Below, in pieces: positions 39,293 through 49,094 of a stretch of DNA of 64,000 nucleotides. Location: NCBI RefSeq assembly GCF_003173715.1, contig NZ_CP029550.1, positions 1,736,001-1,800,000 on the forward strand, in the 5' to 3' direction. Every line of letters starts with the position of its first letter. Position 1 is the first letter of the stretch. A program made the position numbers and the translations under genes. The DNA is from Methylobacterium durans (GTDB taxonomy: Bacteria > Pseudomonadota > Alphaproteobacteria > Rhizobiales > Beijerinckiaceae). The notes beneath the pieces were generated by a model that searched no databases, was not told where the DNA came from, and was given only the letters and a program-made list of their open reading frames with translations.

Positions 39293-39949
39293 TCAGGTCT
39301 TCCCCGCGATGCGCTCCAGATCGACGGCCCGGTAGACGAGGCATCGCTCGGTCGAAGCGCGAAGATCAGGTTCGAAGGCGCACATGTCCTCCGACGAGCA
39401 GGCGCCCACCACGTCGGCGCTTCGCAGGAGCTTGCGCTCCAGTTCGGCCACGTATTCGTAGAGCCCGCCCGCGGCCTCGGGGGGATACTGCGTTCTGACG
39501 AAATCCTTCTCGACATTCTGGGAATTATAGAACCGCACCTTGTCGTCGAGACCTAGAAACAGGTCGTACGTCGTCGTATAAGGTCCGTCGTGCATGATGA
39601 CGTCGGCCCATTCATAATGAGCGATGTACGTTTCGTGAAATGCTGTGGCGACCTCTCCGAACTGCGCGACACAGACATTCGAGACGTCGGCGTGCGCCGC
39701 CGCGGCGCTATGCTTCGACCAGAGCGCATGGAACCGCATATCTTTCGGAATGCGGATCTCCCGGAACCGCTGATTGTGATAGTAGGTCCGTGGAGGCGCC
39801 TCAGCGACTTCCGCGGACGACAGCAGCAGCACGTTGTGGTCGCGGCTCAGTGCGTTCAACAAGCCGTAGAGACCAATCTCTCCGCCGCTCGAGCTCGGAA
39901 GGAGGGATGGGAAAAATGACAACGCCATGATGTTCAACGGCTTGTTCAT
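39293..39949 (-). CDS. N-terminal half of a GT4 module, separated by an in-frame TGA
   Basis: This 218-residue piece opens PLNIMALSFFPSLLPSSSGG, the N-terminal strand and Gly loop of GT4 enzymes, and ends in VYRAVDLERI, which should lead into the C-terminal half. The frame continues without shift after TGA (39293-39295): SDDP then MRVVFGGSKHPPN at 39280. The two pieces join smoothly in GT4 alignment order, so the TGA most likely replaced a sense codon (CGA or TGG, for example), by mutation or error. If the stop is real, the product lacks its donor-binding half. Confidence 0.75.
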   Translation of the reverse strand: MNKPLNIMALSFFPSLLPSSSGGEIGLYGLLNALSRDHNVLLLSSAEVAEAPPRTYYHNQRFREIRIPKDMRFHALWSKHSAAAAHADVSNVCVAQFGEVATAFHETYIAHYEWADVIMHDGPYTTTYDLFLGLDDKVRFYNSQNVEKDFVRTQYPPEAAGGLYEYVAELERKLLRSADVVGACSSEDMCAFEPDLRASTERCLVYRAVDLERIAGKT

Positions 39950-40035
39950 CGATCCCGCTTGTCCTCACAGCCTGTTCGGCGCCGACCTCAAGATCGTCGA
40001 TCAATTCTTCGCTCTCGCGAGACTCGGGCCCGTCT

Positions 40036-40767
40036 TCAAACTGGCTTCTGCGGCAAAATTGCCGGGATTGCTGTGGACATATGAAGAAGGGTCGATTGCA
40101 GCTGGGCTACATCATGCGACAAGGACGCGTTGCGCATGAAGAGGCGTAGAGACGCCAGATCCGCCATCGCATCGGCCCTTCTGATCGGTAGATTGAAGTT
40201 CGCAAGATGAAGCTTGATTCGATCGAGCGGACCTGAACCCGACAACAAATAGGGTCGGATGGCCCTCTTCAATTGCCGCGGTGCAGCACCGCTGCGCTTC
40301 GCGACTGTGTCGATGACCTCGGTCATCCTGACGTCTTGGAGGGAGCAGAGCGATAAGATGTCGATGACCGCATCGACAGGCGGGAATCGCCCGGAGGCGT
40401 GAATGAACAGGCTGACCACGAGCGCCGCCGGGCGTGTGCGCGCCGAGATATCGATGCTCATGTCATAAAACATGGCGCAGAAGATCTCGGTGGCGTCGAA
40501 TCTGCGCGAGCGCCCCATTTCCTCTAGGAGAAGCGAGAAGTTCCCGTTGTGCCTTTCAAGCGCTTGGGTCCAATATTTCAGATCCTCTGGGCGCGTAATG
40601 GCACTTCCGTAGGACAGCTTGTGACACAAGCCGATGCGTTCAGATGATAAGGATGCATCTGTTGCGACCTCGCCCGACCCGGATCCACGAGCAGACGAGG
40701 GCATTCGATGCTCATCAAATCGTCCGCTCAATTTTCGAGACAGATTTTCACGTACCGAGCGCATCAT
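40036..40767 (-). CDS. DUF4214-like protein of unknown function
   Basis: This 243-residue protein has the segment LKYWTQALERHNGNFSLLLE then S-R-R-F, resembling the YW...L.....S..EF repeat of DUF4214, common beside glycan and calcium-binding protein genes. The remainder is helical with no other domain. It runs in the same direction as the giant glycosyltransferase. The start at 40767 is the longest option; starts at M2 or later are possible. Confidence 0.5.
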   Translation of the reverse strand: MMRSVRENLSRKLSGRFDEHRMPSSARGSGSGEVATDASLSSERIGLCHKLSYGSAITRPEDLKYWTQALERHNGNFSLLLEEMGRSRRFDATEIFCAMFYDMSIDISARTRPAALVVSLFIHASGRFPPVDAVIDILSLCSLQDVRMTEVIDTVAKRSGAAPRQLKRAIRPYLLSGSGPLDRIKLHLANFNLPIRRADAMADLASLRLFMRNASLSHDVAQLQSTLLHMSTAIPAILPQKPV

Positions 40768-41154
40768 CAGTTTTATAATTGTCGCTTAACGTCCAATTTT
40801 GACATAAATCATCTTAAGCGTCTGTATTTTGCGTCATTATTGCATGAAGGAATTATATGTACAAGCTTGTCATTTTGCTGTGATGAGATCTGCCACTCAA
40901 ATATTCGCGATCTATAGCGACAGCGGGCCGGCTGTCAGCCAAAACTTGTGGTTGAGCAAGATGGAGTGGGACGGTCGCATGGCCTTGCGCTTGGCCGCCT
41001 TACCAGGGGTTCGCGCTCAGCGTGCCAACAGTGACGCTACGTACTGCGTCCGTCGTCGGCGCAGATCCTGCGCCAACCAAGCCAATGCGAATGTTCGGCC
41101 GATCATCCGACAAACAAGGATCGACGTGAATAAACGACTTGCCACCAGTCAGTT
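40768..41154. other. A+T-rich intergenic region
   Basis: About 390 bases. The part near 40770-40880 is strongly A+T-rich and could promote the minus-strand gene starting at 40767. No gene is supported. Confidence 0.35.
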
Positions 41155-41898
41155 TCAAAATTTTAACAACAATGATCCGGTATCAAAACGAAAAGATGGC
41201 GCGGAACTGGCTGCTTCAAGCGCAAATATTTTTGCAGAATCATAATTGGTCCGTAGTTCATCGTTCGAATTCGATGAAAGATGGGCGTTCGAGAGAAGGA
41301 TGACGACGTTCGGTTTCAGCCCGGCTTCGGCCCGTAGATGCTCCTGATAATTGCCCCGCTCTCGGCTGAACTTTTCCAGTTGCGAATCCGACATGTAGAT
41401 TGCGAACCCGTATGTCGGGTGACGGGCCGCACCGCGATCTGAATTGGCGCATCCGAACTGAACCCGAAGCGAATTGCATGTCGATCTCTGCCCGGCCAAG
41501 CTCCAGAGCGGGCGTTTGGCGCCGGCAAAATGCGTGCGCCATGCGGGGCCGGGCTTTCGCCCCTCGACCCGGCCATAGCGGAAGAAATGCCACAGGGGAT
41601 CCATTCCGTCCGCAGCGACGTCGGGATTGTTCGCTAGGTACCAATCTCGGTCGAAGGTCGGATGTGGCTCCGCCCCCATCCTGATGCCGAATGTCTGATA
41701 ATGCTCGGTCGGGTCACCAGATCGGAGCTCGACCTGATTCAAATAGTATGCGGTATCGAAGACCGCACAGGGATTCCTTCGTTCCCGGACACCCGTTCGA
41801 AGGAAGTGCCGGTATGGGCTCGCGCCGGAGGTTCTCACATCGGGATACGTCCGCAGATAGTAATCTTCATCGAACAATCGAAACCGATTTTTCCTCAT
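41155..41898 (-). CDS. glycan-cluster protein with FD..YYL..PDV repeats
   Basis: About 247 residues. The N-terminal ~120 residues carry three copies of a short repeat: FDEDYYLRTYPDV...HFLRTGVRERRNP, FDTAYYLNQ, and FDRDWYLANNPDV...HFFRYGRVEGRKP. These recur before glycosyltransferase or sulfotransferase domains in surface-polysaccharide loci. The second half lacks any recognised catalytic domain, so it may be a truncated version of a larger transferase. The ATG at 41898 gives the cleanest N-terminus; the frame continues to 41958. Confidence 0.55.
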   Translation of the reverse strand: MRKNRFRLFDEDYYLRTYPDVRTSGASPYRHFLRTGVRERRNPCAVFDTAYYLNQVELRSGDPTEHYQTFGIRMGAEPHPTFDRDWYLANNPDVAADGMDPLWHFFRYGRVEGRKPGPAWRTHFAGAKRPLWSLAGQRSTCNSLRVQFGCANSDRGAARHPTYGFAIYMSDSQLEKFSRERGNYQEHLRAEAGLKPNVVILLSNAHLSSNSNDELRTNYDSAKIFALEAASSAPSFRFDTGSLLLKF

Positions 41899-43105
41899 GA
41901 AGATCATGCGATTCTTCCGAAGCGGGATATTCCCATCATCGAGTGGGCCGGCCAGCACCTCGCATCATGTTCAATATTTCACTCGCGATGACAAGCCCGG
42001 TAATTCAGACATTGCAACAAATCCAAATCTCGGCGTCGTTTTCATCCGGCTGCAGCATGCAGTTTTAGAGAGAAATTGTACGAAGGTTAGTTATTTTCAG
42101 TTGCATATTTTGGCAGGGAAAGCGTGTGTTGGATATAGGTGTCCGATCCTTCCTCCTTCTGCCCATCATCCCGGTTAATTGTCTACACGATCGGTGCCGC
42201 GCGACGATCGACGGCGCGGCTCACCGCTGCCCGTACGATCAGCCTTCTCCCGTGCGTACCCGAAACTGGGGAGCAGGATCCGAGCCTCAGCCCGTTGCGC
42301 GTGCCGAATCCAGGCGATCCAGCACGAGAGCTCGACCGAAATCCGCTCCCGAATGTCCGGGCACCGTTGGTCCCGACCGAGACAGACGCGACAAGAATTC
42401 GAGACCGGGCGGCCTCAGAGGGCACCCTGGCGCGCGAATCTCCGCCTGCACGCTGGAACGCCAATTCTCGATGAGTCTCCCGAACGTCGATCCAATCCGA
42501 TCGTGAGTGGATCGATCGCGCAGCGGATCCCCGCGGACATCGCGGAGAGAGCCGGGTGACTTACGCCGGCGCATATCCGTCGCATCTCGGCCTGCTTCGT
42601 TCTGAAGCGACTGCCGCTGCGCCTTGGTCCCGAGACGGCCTGGACGGCACGAGTTCTGTCGTCGCCTCGCCCTGTGCAGACAAGGCGAGCGTGCGCGCGT
42701 GAGCGAGCAACCGGCGGGCCGCGGCTCGGGCGTTCGATGATCGAAGCTCGGCCATCGGCGCGCCGTCGCGGAGCGCCGAGCGGGCCAGCGCCCGAAAGCG
42801 GTGGGCGTCGGCGATGGCACGGGCGCGCGCCAGCGCGCGCGGTTCGATCTCGATCTGGGACGAGGAGGCGAGACGAGTTGGAACGGCCACGGGCGGCACT
42901 CCTGCTGGGGCGCCCACTTGCCGCTCCAATTCGGCACAATGGCTGCCCAGCTTTCCGATTCACCGCAAGCGACAAGCCAAGCTTGCGATGCCCGGTTGGG
43001 CCGGCGATCAGCGACACCAGCCGCGCAGCCACCGTTCGCCGCCTCGGATTGTGCTGGAACATGACATGCAACTCGGGTTATTGTCGCGCTTCAACGGGAT
43101 CGCGC
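41899..43105. other. ~1.2-kb region with no supported gene
   Basis: Several overlapping frames exist on both strands, as expected in G+C-rich DNA. One minus-strand frame (42561-42929, Ala/Arg-rich) could be a small protein but has no recognisable family. The first 250 bases are A+T-rich. Confidence 0.3.
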
Positions 43106-43360
43106 ATGCCACGGTTCTTCATCGACTCGAACGACGACGAGTTTCACCTGCGAGACGAGGAGGGACAGGAATTCCCCGACGCGATGGCCGCGCGCGACGC
43201 AGCGATGATGATGCTGCCGGACATGGCGCGCGAGAAGATTCCCGACGGTGACTCCCGACGCTTCTGCGTCACCGTGCGCGATCAGAGCGGGACGACACTC
43301 TACACGGCCGACCTGATCCTGAAGGGAGAATGGAAGCACGTCGGATCGCCATCCCGCTAA
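43106..43360 (+). CDS. DUF6894 small protein
   Basis: This 84-residue protein starts MPRFFIDSNDDEFHLRDEEG and continues QEFPDAMAARDAA, closely matching DUF6894 (MPRYFFD..D......D..G.E......A). Function unknown. Paralogues lie at 46619 and, more diverged, at 10812. The ATG at 43106 is chosen over longer readings of the frame because family sequence begins exactly there. Confidence 0.8.
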   Translation: MPRFFIDSNDDEFHLRDEEGQEFPDAMAARDAAMMMLPDMAREKIPDGDSRRFCVTVRDQSGTTLYTADLILKGEWKHVGSPSR

Positions 43361-43449
43361 GGTTCCCGTCGCGTCTCGTCGCCCCGTACGCCGCCGGCAG
43401 GGCGACGCCGGATCGGCGGGTCCGTCTCGATCGATGGAGCGCGTAGGGG

Positions 43450-43818
43450 TCAGGACATCGCCGCCCGGAGCCGCGGCCGTCGCGACAACTGCGCCACGAC
43501 CAGTCCGGCCGCGCTCGCGGCCTGGGCAGCGGCGCCCATCAGGGCGCCACGCAATTCGTCGAGCGTCGCCGACACGCCGTTGGCCGCGAGATCGCCCTGG
43601 ACGCGCATCAGCAATGCCTCGTCGTCCAGACCCTCGATCACCGCCGCGATCAGCAAGCGGGCATAGGCTTCGGACGTCTGGCTATCGACTCCCAGCCTCC
43701 CGAAGGCGAAGGCGGCGAGTGCCCTGACAGCGTAGCAGTGCGTGACGAAGTGCATCTCCTCAGCGCGGGCGAACAGCATTTCGGCCACCCGCTCACGCTC
43801 CTCGAAAGACCTCAGCAT
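43450..43818 (-). CDS. small helical protein of unknown function
   Basis: This gene encodes 122 residues, predicted almost wholly helical (MLRSFEERERVAEMLFARAE...), with no recognised domain. A GGAGAAAATGG ribosome site precedes the ATG at 43818, so it is preferred over 43869. It stands alone between a DUF6894 gene and the region before the chemotaxis receptor. Confidence 0.5.
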   Translation of the reverse strand: MLRSFEERERVAEMLFARAEEMHFVTHCYAVRALAAFAFGRLGVDSQTSEAYARLLIAAVIEGLDDEALLMRVQGDLAANGVSATLDELRGALMGAAAQAASAAGLVVAQLSRRPRLRAAMS

Positions 43819-44272
43819 CCATTTTCTCCGTCGACGGCGATCAGGCTCAACATCGACAGATATTTCCACAACGACATTTGTTAGAAATCCACGGCGACAT
43901 TCGGCAAAACGGACGCGGGATTAGCCCCGTCCGCTTTCGAACACATCCGCCAGCCTGATGATCAGCGGTGCGAAGTACGGTGTGACTGGAATCCTTCGCG
44001 CGCATACCGGCGCCAGGCTCGGCAGCGGCCGGGAACTCGCGGTGTCGTCACGACGAAGCGACCCAGCCAAGGGTCGCATCAAGCTTTCGTTAACCATGCG
44101 CCTGTAGCGAGGCGTCATGGGCTGCCGGTCACCGTCTCAACACCGGGGCAGCCTTCCTCGAGAGGCGATCTGGGCCCATCCGCGCCCGGGTCGCCGCTTG
44201 TGTTTCCGGCCCCGCCGCCACGGGCCACGCAGTCTCTCGACCGAGGGTCCACCTCCGACGCCCCACCGCGTC
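43819..44272. other. ~450-base gap, nothing recognised
   Basis: It lies between two minus-strand genes. The part near 43850-43920 is moderately A+T-rich and could promote the gene starting at 43818. No RNA or repeat was identified. Confidence 0.3.
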
Positions 44273-44530
44273 TCACGCCACGCGCGCGTCCTCAATGTCG
44301 AGGCGTGCGCCCCGACCCTGCAGCACGCGGATGATCCGGGCTCGCATCTCGGGCCCGAGTTCCGGGATGCGCAGATGGACCGTGCTTCCCCGCGCCGTAC
44401 CGGTCACCCACAGCCGGTAGCGCAGGCCTTCCGAATGCAATTGCCTCAGGAGGCGTTCGGACCCGAGCCGCAGCACCTCGTTGTTCATGGCGATCGTGGC
44501 AGGGGTCACGCGATGCTCTCCGGCCCTCAT
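44273..44530 (-). CDS. small protein of unknown function
   Basis: This frame encodes 85 residues (or 71 from an ATG at 44488). It is composed of a helix (NNEVLRLGSERLLRQLHSEG), strands (YRLWVTGTARGSTVHLRI) and a final helix. No family is recognised. It begins 53 bases after the chemotaxis receptor stop on the same strand, so it could be co-transcribed with it. Support is its protein-like pattern only. Confidence 0.45.
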   Translation of the reverse strand: MRAGEHRVTPATIAMNNEVLRLGSERLLRQLHSEGLRYRLWVTGTARGSTVHLRIPELGPEMRARIIRVLQGRGARLDIEDARVA

Positions 44531-44582
44531 CGCTATCAACGAACGGCGACGGTCCGTGATCCGTGGAACCTCCGCGCCGCGC

Positions 44583-46085
44583 TCACCGAGCGAGCACGCG
44601 CGCCGCATCCTTCGTGGTCTCGACCGCCCTCGACACCTGCGCGATCGAGCCCGAGATCGACAGGATGTTGTGCGAGATCGCGGCGACGGCCCGCGCCGCG
44701 TCCTGCATGTTCGCCGACATGTCGCGCGTGACGACGCTCTGCTCCTCGACCGCCGCGGCCGCGCCGACGACGTGGTCCCGCATCGTCCCGACCGAACCCT
44801 GGATGGCGCCGAGAGCCTCCGCAACCTGGCGCGAGATCGCTTGGACGCCGTCGATCTCGGCGGAGATCCGCTCGGTTGCGCAAGCCGCTTGGTTGGCGAG
44901 GCTCTTCACCTCCTGCGCCACGACCGCGAAGCCGCGCCCGGCTTCCCCGGCACGCGCACTCTCGATCGTGGCATTGAGCGCGAGGAGGTTGATCTGGCCG
45001 GCGATGGCCTGGATCAGCTTGACGATGCCGCCCATGGCGATCGCGGCCTCCGAAAGACGCTCGGTCTGCTCCGCCGCGGAGGCGACCTGCGCGTGCGCCG
45101 CGTCCGTGGCGGCGCGCGACTTCGCCATGCCCGCGGAGATCTCGCTGACGGACGCCGCCAGTTCCTCGGCGGCCGCGGCCATCGTCTGCACGGTCCCGAC
45201 GGTGCTGCCCGCGGCCTGCGCGGCCTCGTCGGCCTCGCGATCCGAGCACCGCACGGCGCCGTCGATGGCGCCGAAATTCCGCTCGATCAGGAGGTTGAGG
45301 TCTGCGAGGAGTTTCACCTGCGCCGTCACGTCGGTGGCAAATTTCACCACCTTGTAGGGGCGGCCGCTCGCGTCGAGGATCGGGTTGTAGGACGCTTCGA
45401 TCCAGATCGCCCGGCCGTCCTTGCCGACGCGCCTGAACTGGCCGGCCTGGAATTCGCCCGCTCGCAGCCTTTCCCAGAACGCGGCGTAGGCCGGCGCCTC
45501 GGTCAGGGCGGGTTCGACGAACAGGCGGTGATGCCGGCCGACGATCTCGGGCAGCGTGTAGCCGACGACCTTCAGGAAGTTCTCGTTGGCGTCCAGCACG
45601 TGGCCGTCGAGATCGAAGGCGATGACGCCCTGAGACTTGCGGATCGCATCGATCTGCCCCTGCCGATCCGCATCCTCCGCCTTCTGCCGCGTGATGTCGG
45701 TGGCGAACTTGACGATTCTGTAGGGTTTGCCGGTTCGGTCGAAGAGCGGGTTGTACGAGGCTTCGATCCAGACCTCGCGGCCGTTCTTGCCCAGGCGCCT
45801 GTACTGCGCGGCCTGAAACTCGCCTCGGCGGAGGCTCGCCCAGAACGTCCGGTACGCTTCGCTATCCCGGTAGGCCGGATCGACGAACAGGCTGTGGTGG
45901 CGGCCCCGCACCTCGTCCAGGGCGTAGCCGACGACCTTCAGGAAGTTGTCGTTGGCATTCAGCACATGGCCGTCGAGATCGAACTCGATGACGCCCTGCG
46001 CGCGGTCGAGGGCCGCGAGCTTTGCGCCCTGCTCGGCCGCGGCCTTGCTCAATCCCCCGAACATCATGGAGAGGTCACCTGTCAT
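44583..46085 (-). CDS. soluble methyl-accepting chemotaxis protein with tandem PAS domains
   Basis: This 500-residue receptor has no membrane segment. Two PAS domains (about residues 30-130 and 150-250) are close duplicates: [20 protein letters not shown] and [20 protein letters not shown], each ending KFATDIT/KFATDVT. The MCP signalling domain (~260-500) has the hairpin tip region with [20 protein letters not shown]. Such cytoplasmic Aer2/McpB-like sensors usually detect redox state or a bound ligand and signal to CheA; cofactor unknown. Start at 46085, alternatives at M7 or M8. Confidence 0.9.
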   Translation of the reverse strand: MTGDLSMMFGGLSKAAAEQGAKLAALDRAQGVIEFDLDGHVLNANDNFLKVVGYALDEVRGRHHSLFVDPAYRDSEAYRTFWASLRRGEFQAAQYRRLGKNGREVWIEASYNPLFDRTGKPYRIVKFATDITRQKAEDADRQGQIDAIRKSQGVIAFDLDGHVLDANENFLKVVGYTLPEIVGRHHRLFVEPALTEAPAYAAFWERLRAGEFQAGQFRRVGKDGRAIWIEASYNPILDASGRPYKVVKFATDVTAQVKLLADLNLLIERNFGAIDGAVRCSDREADEAAQAAGSTVGTVQTMAAAAEELAASVSEISAGMAKSRAATDAAHAQVASAAEQTERLSEAAIAMGGIVKLIQAIAGQINLLALNATIESARAGEAGRGFAVVAQEVKSLANQAACATERISAEIDGVQAISRQVAEALGAIQGSVGTMRDHVVGAAAAVEEQSVVTRDMSANMQDAARAVAAISHNILSISGSIAQVSRAVETTKDAARVLAR

Positions 46086-46618
46086 CCGCGCCCGTGAACA
46101 GCGTGCAGGACCGCGCCTGGGCCACCTAAGGTGCGATTAGGTCCCGCTTGTACGATCATGAGTTGCGTCGCAATTCATAACGCCGCGTTAAAGATTGTGC
46201 GCGGCAATGACGTGCGCGGGTGAGGCGGACAATGTTGCCGCTTCCCTGAAGCACGAGGAGGCGGCTTCTCCTGATTCAACGGAACACGAAGCGCGCGGCC
46301 GCCGGTCGATGGCGGCTCCACGGCGACGGCCGAACACTCGACGATCGCCGCTGTCGGTGCGGCACCGCGCGGCCCCGGTCGCGGGTCCGGATTGTACTTT
46401 AGTCCAACGCACCTGACCGGGACATTCGAAGTCGGAAACAGGTGGTGCCACCTAAGTTTCTGAACGACCTCGCCAAAGTGCTCGATGCAGGCTCCGTTGC
46501 AGCGCCACGACATCGATAAGTACAATTCGCGACATTACTGCATCGGCCTGCGCCCCCGTTGCTTGCCTGCGCCGACGCATGCATCCTGAACTCAAAATGA
46601 AAATTCGAGGATGCGCGT
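46086..46618. other. ~530-base gap, nothing recognised
   Basis: It lies between the divergent chemotaxis receptor and a DUF6894 gene. It contains A+T-rich patches near 46150-46200 and 46570-46610 that suit promoters for the two genes. No gene or RNA was identified. Confidence 0.35.
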
Positions 46619-46876
46619 ATGGGGCGATACTTTTTCGATTTACACGAGGATGATCTGACCATCAGTGACACGGTCGGCGAGGATCTCGCCGATCGTGAGA
46701 ATGCGGGTCATCGCGCCTCCTACATCCTCACCCAGATCGCGGGAGACGCGCCGCTGACGGACGGAGGCAAGCGTCTGAGCGCGACCGTGCGCGACGAAGC
46801 GAACCGGATCGTGTTCACCGCGACCCTGAACATCGTCGGCGAATGGGGAGAGCTCGGCACCGAGCCGTTCGGCTGA
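46619..46876 (+). CDS. DUF6894 small protein
   Basis: This 85-residue protein starts MGRYFFDLHEDDLTISDTVG and ends with a T-A-T-L-N-I-V-G-E-W strand, a close match to DUF6894. GAGGA precedes the ATG by eight bases. Its C-terminal strand and GEW resemble those of the 43106 copy (LKGEW). Function unknown. Confidence 0.8.
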   Translation: MGRYFFDLHEDDLTISDTVGEDLADRENAGHRASYILTQIAGDAPLTDGGKRLSATVRDEANRIVFTATLNIVGEWGELGTEPFG

Positions 46877-46951
46877 TCGCTTCTCACCCGATCCGCGCGC
46901 ATCCTCGATCGATGGGGACGAAACAGACCCCGTCGGCAGGCGGACGCCCGC

Positions 46952-47617
46952 TCACGCTCCGTGCAGGCCGACGCTCCTCCGGACGGGCCTGTCATGCCGG
47001 TAGTCCAGCGAGATCCGCACCAGATCGGCCTGGGTCGACACGCGGAACTTGCCTCTCAGAGCCGCACAGGCGTTCACCACGCTCCGATAGCCGATGGTGA
47101 GGATGTCGGCGATCCCCTGGTAGGTCTTGCCTTCGCCGAGCAGGATCAGGATCTGGATCTCGCGGGCAGTCAATTCGGCCGCGGGCGGCTGGCACGGCGC
47201 GGCGTGGAGGAGCGCGATGTCCTGCGCGATCGCGTGCGGCAGATAGTTCCGGCCCTCCGACACAGCCTTGAACGCCTCGACGAAGGCGTCCGCCGGCATG
47301 TCCTTGAGGGCGTATCCGGTGGCGCCGACCTGGAGCGTCCGGGCGACGATGACGGGATCCCGGTTCAGGCTGAGGGCGAGGATCCGCGCGCGCGGCTCCA
47401 GCGCACGCATCCGGCGGATCAGCGAGAGGCCCGCCAACCCGCTGCCGCGGAAGGCGAGGTCGACCACCGAGACCTGCGGGCGGATGCGGTGGAACAAGCG
47501 GTAGCCCGAGACCGGATCCCCCGCCTCGAAGATCATCTCGACGCCCGCATCCTCCACCATGCGCCGGAAGCCCTGCAGCACGATCGGATGGTCGTCGACG
47601 ATGAGAACGCCGGTCAT
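46952..47617 (-). CDS. mxaB: MxaB, LuxR-type response regulator of methanol oxidation
   Basis: This 221-residue regulator has a receiver domain starting MTGVLIVDDHPIVLQGF, the phosphoacceptor Asp in VSVVDLAF and Lys in YALKDMP, followed by a LuxR-type helix-turn-helix (ELTAREIQILILLGEGKTYQ). In Methylobacterium extorquens MxaB is required for expression of the mxa operon. The first codon overlaps the mxaH stop (ATGA), so it is translated with the operon. The frame continues upstream to 47995 without family sequence. Confidence 0.9.
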   Translation of the reverse strand: MTGVLIVDDHPIVLQGFRRMVEDAGVEMIFEAGDPVSGYRLFHRIRPQVSVVDLAFRGSGLAGLSLIRRMRALEPRARILALSLNRDPVIVARTLQVGATGYALKDMPADAFVEAFKAVSEGRNYLPHAIAQDIALLHAAPCQPPAAELTAREIQILILLGEGKTYQGIADILTIGYRSVVNACAALRGKFRVSTQADLVRISLDYRHDRPVRRSVGLHGA

Positions 47618-48138
47618 CGCGGCCGGTCCTGCGCGCCGTAGCGTTCGACGAGCCGCGCCAGAGCTTCGTCGCGGCCGAGGCCCGCGCGGCGCACGGTGAC
47701 GTAATGCTGGCACATCTCGCCGTAGAGCTGCCGCCGGCCGCCCGCCGCCGCAACCCGGGTCAGGCCGGCGATGAGGGTGGCGGGGTCCTCGGGCTGGCCG
47801 ATCTCCGCGAGCATCGTCTCGAGCTGCGCCGTTCGGTTGGCGATCATGCGCTGATCTTCCAGGAAATGCGGCTTCGCCTCGCCGAGCGCGCGCCGCAGGC
47901 CCGTGAGCGCGGCCTCGTCGGGCTTTCCCGCTTCGACCGAGACGCGCCGCGCGAGCCACAGGGCGGGCTCGGTCCGGTCGGTCGGTGCGAGCCACGCCGT
48001 CTCCGGCAATCCGCTGCCCTCATCCTGGGTGGCCACGACCGCTTCCGGCTCGCGCTCGGCCTCCTCCTCCTTGCCGCAGCCGACGAGGAGCGCGGCGAGA
48101 CCGAGGAGGCCCATAAGGCCTGCGGGCACCCGCCTCAA
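47614..48138 (-). CDS. mxaH: MxaH, small lipoprotein of the mxa cluster
   Basis: This 174-residue protein has a lipoprotein signal (GLMGLLGLAALLVGC, Cys at about residue 21) and then a charged linker KEEEAEREPE. The rest is helical with no recognised catalytic motif. Its place between mxaE and mxaB identifies it as MxaH; its role in methanol oxidation is not known. It overlaps both neighbours by four bases. Confidence 0.8.
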   Translation of the reverse strand: MRRVPAGLMGLLGLAALLVGCGKEEEAEREPEAVVATQDEGSGLPETAWLAPTDRTEPALWLARRVSVEAGKPDEAALTGLRRALGEAKPHFLEDQRMIANRTAQLETMLAEIGQPEDPATLIAGLTRVAAAGGRRQLYGEMCQHYVTVRRAGLGRDEALARLVERYGAQDRPR

Positions 48139-49094
48139 CGGCCCGCCTCCCCGCCCCTGGGGACGGGAACGGCGACGACGGCGCGGGGGCCCTCCGGCAC
48201 CTTGCGGCGCTCGATCTCGCGACGCGCGCCGAGATCGATCACTGAGACGTCGTTCGAGAACCAGTTCGCCACGTAGGCGCGATGACCCGCCACCGCGACA
48301 CCCTCCGGGTAACGGCCGACCGGGATCTCTCCGCGCAGGGCGAGGGAGCGATCGAGGATCGAGACGCTGCCCGATTCCTGGTTCGTCACAAGGATCTCGC
48401 CGCCGTCGCGGCTCGTCGCCACGCCGTAGGGGCTCCGGCCGGCCGGGACGGTCGCGAGCACGGTGATGGCGCGCGCATCGATCACCGTGAGATCGTTGCT
48501 GCGAACGTTGCCGACATAGAGCCGGTCCCCGTCCGGCGACAGCGCCAGGGCGAAGGGGGCGCGGCCCACCGGGAGGCCGGCGCGCCGCTCCAGCGTGCTC
48601 CCGTCGAGGACGGAAACGGAATCACCCCCGCGCTCGGCCACGAAGACGCGGCCCGCCGCATCGACCACCAGCCCCGCGGGCTCCCGCCCGACGCCGGTCG
48701 CGGCCTCGACGGCGCCGCTCTGCGCGTCGACCCGGCTGACGGTGTTGGCCTTCCAGTCACCGACGAACAGGTGCATCCCGTCCGCCGAGACGGCGATCCC
48801 GAAGGGCTGGCCGCGGAACGGCAGACGCCGCAGGACCCGGCCGTCCGGTCCGACCGCCGTGATCGCGGCGGACTCCGGATGGGTGAGGTAGAGCGTGCGG
48901 TCGGGAGCGGCCGCGAGTCCGGCCGGCCCGGCGCCGAGGGTCACCGGACCGGAGCCGGGCCCGCCGTCGACGCGGGTCACCGCGCCGGCCTCCTGGCTCG
49001 CGACGTAGATCGCGGTCTCGGCACGGCCGAGCCCGGTCGGGAGACAGAGGCAGGCCGCGACGAACGCCGCCGCCCGGGCGGATTCGGACGTCAC
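48135..49094 (-). CDS. mxaE: MxaE, periplasmic YVTN-type beta-propeller protein
   Basis: This 319-residue protein has a signal-like N-terminus (AFVAACLCLPTGLGRAE) and about seven repeats of the YVTN/NHL type, for example LYVGNVRSNDLTVID and VANWFSNDVSVIDL. Its position after mxaD fits MxaE, a gene of unknown function. It overlaps mxaD and mxaH by four bases on either side. Confidence 0.8.
   Translation of the reverse strand: MTSESARAAAFVAACLCLPTGLGRAETAIYVASQEAGAVTRVDGGPGSGPVTLGAGPAGLAAAPDRTLYLTHPESAAITAVGPDGRVLRRLPFRGQPFGIAVSADGMHLFVGDWKANTVSRVDAQSGAVEAATGVGREPAGLVVDAAGRVFVAERGGDSVSVLDGSTLERRAGLPVGRAPFALALSPDGDRLYVGNVRSNDLTVIDARAITVLATVPAGRSPYGVATSRDGGEILVTNQESGSVSILDRSLALRGEIPVGRYPEGVAVAGHRAYVANWFSNDVSVIDLGARREIERRKVPEGPRAVVAVPVPRGGEAGR

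Noticed and set aside
42287..43071. Overlapping minus-strand frames as genes
   Set aside because: Several mutually overlapping Arg/Ala-rich frames are open at once, none with recognisable motifs, so none can be preferred.
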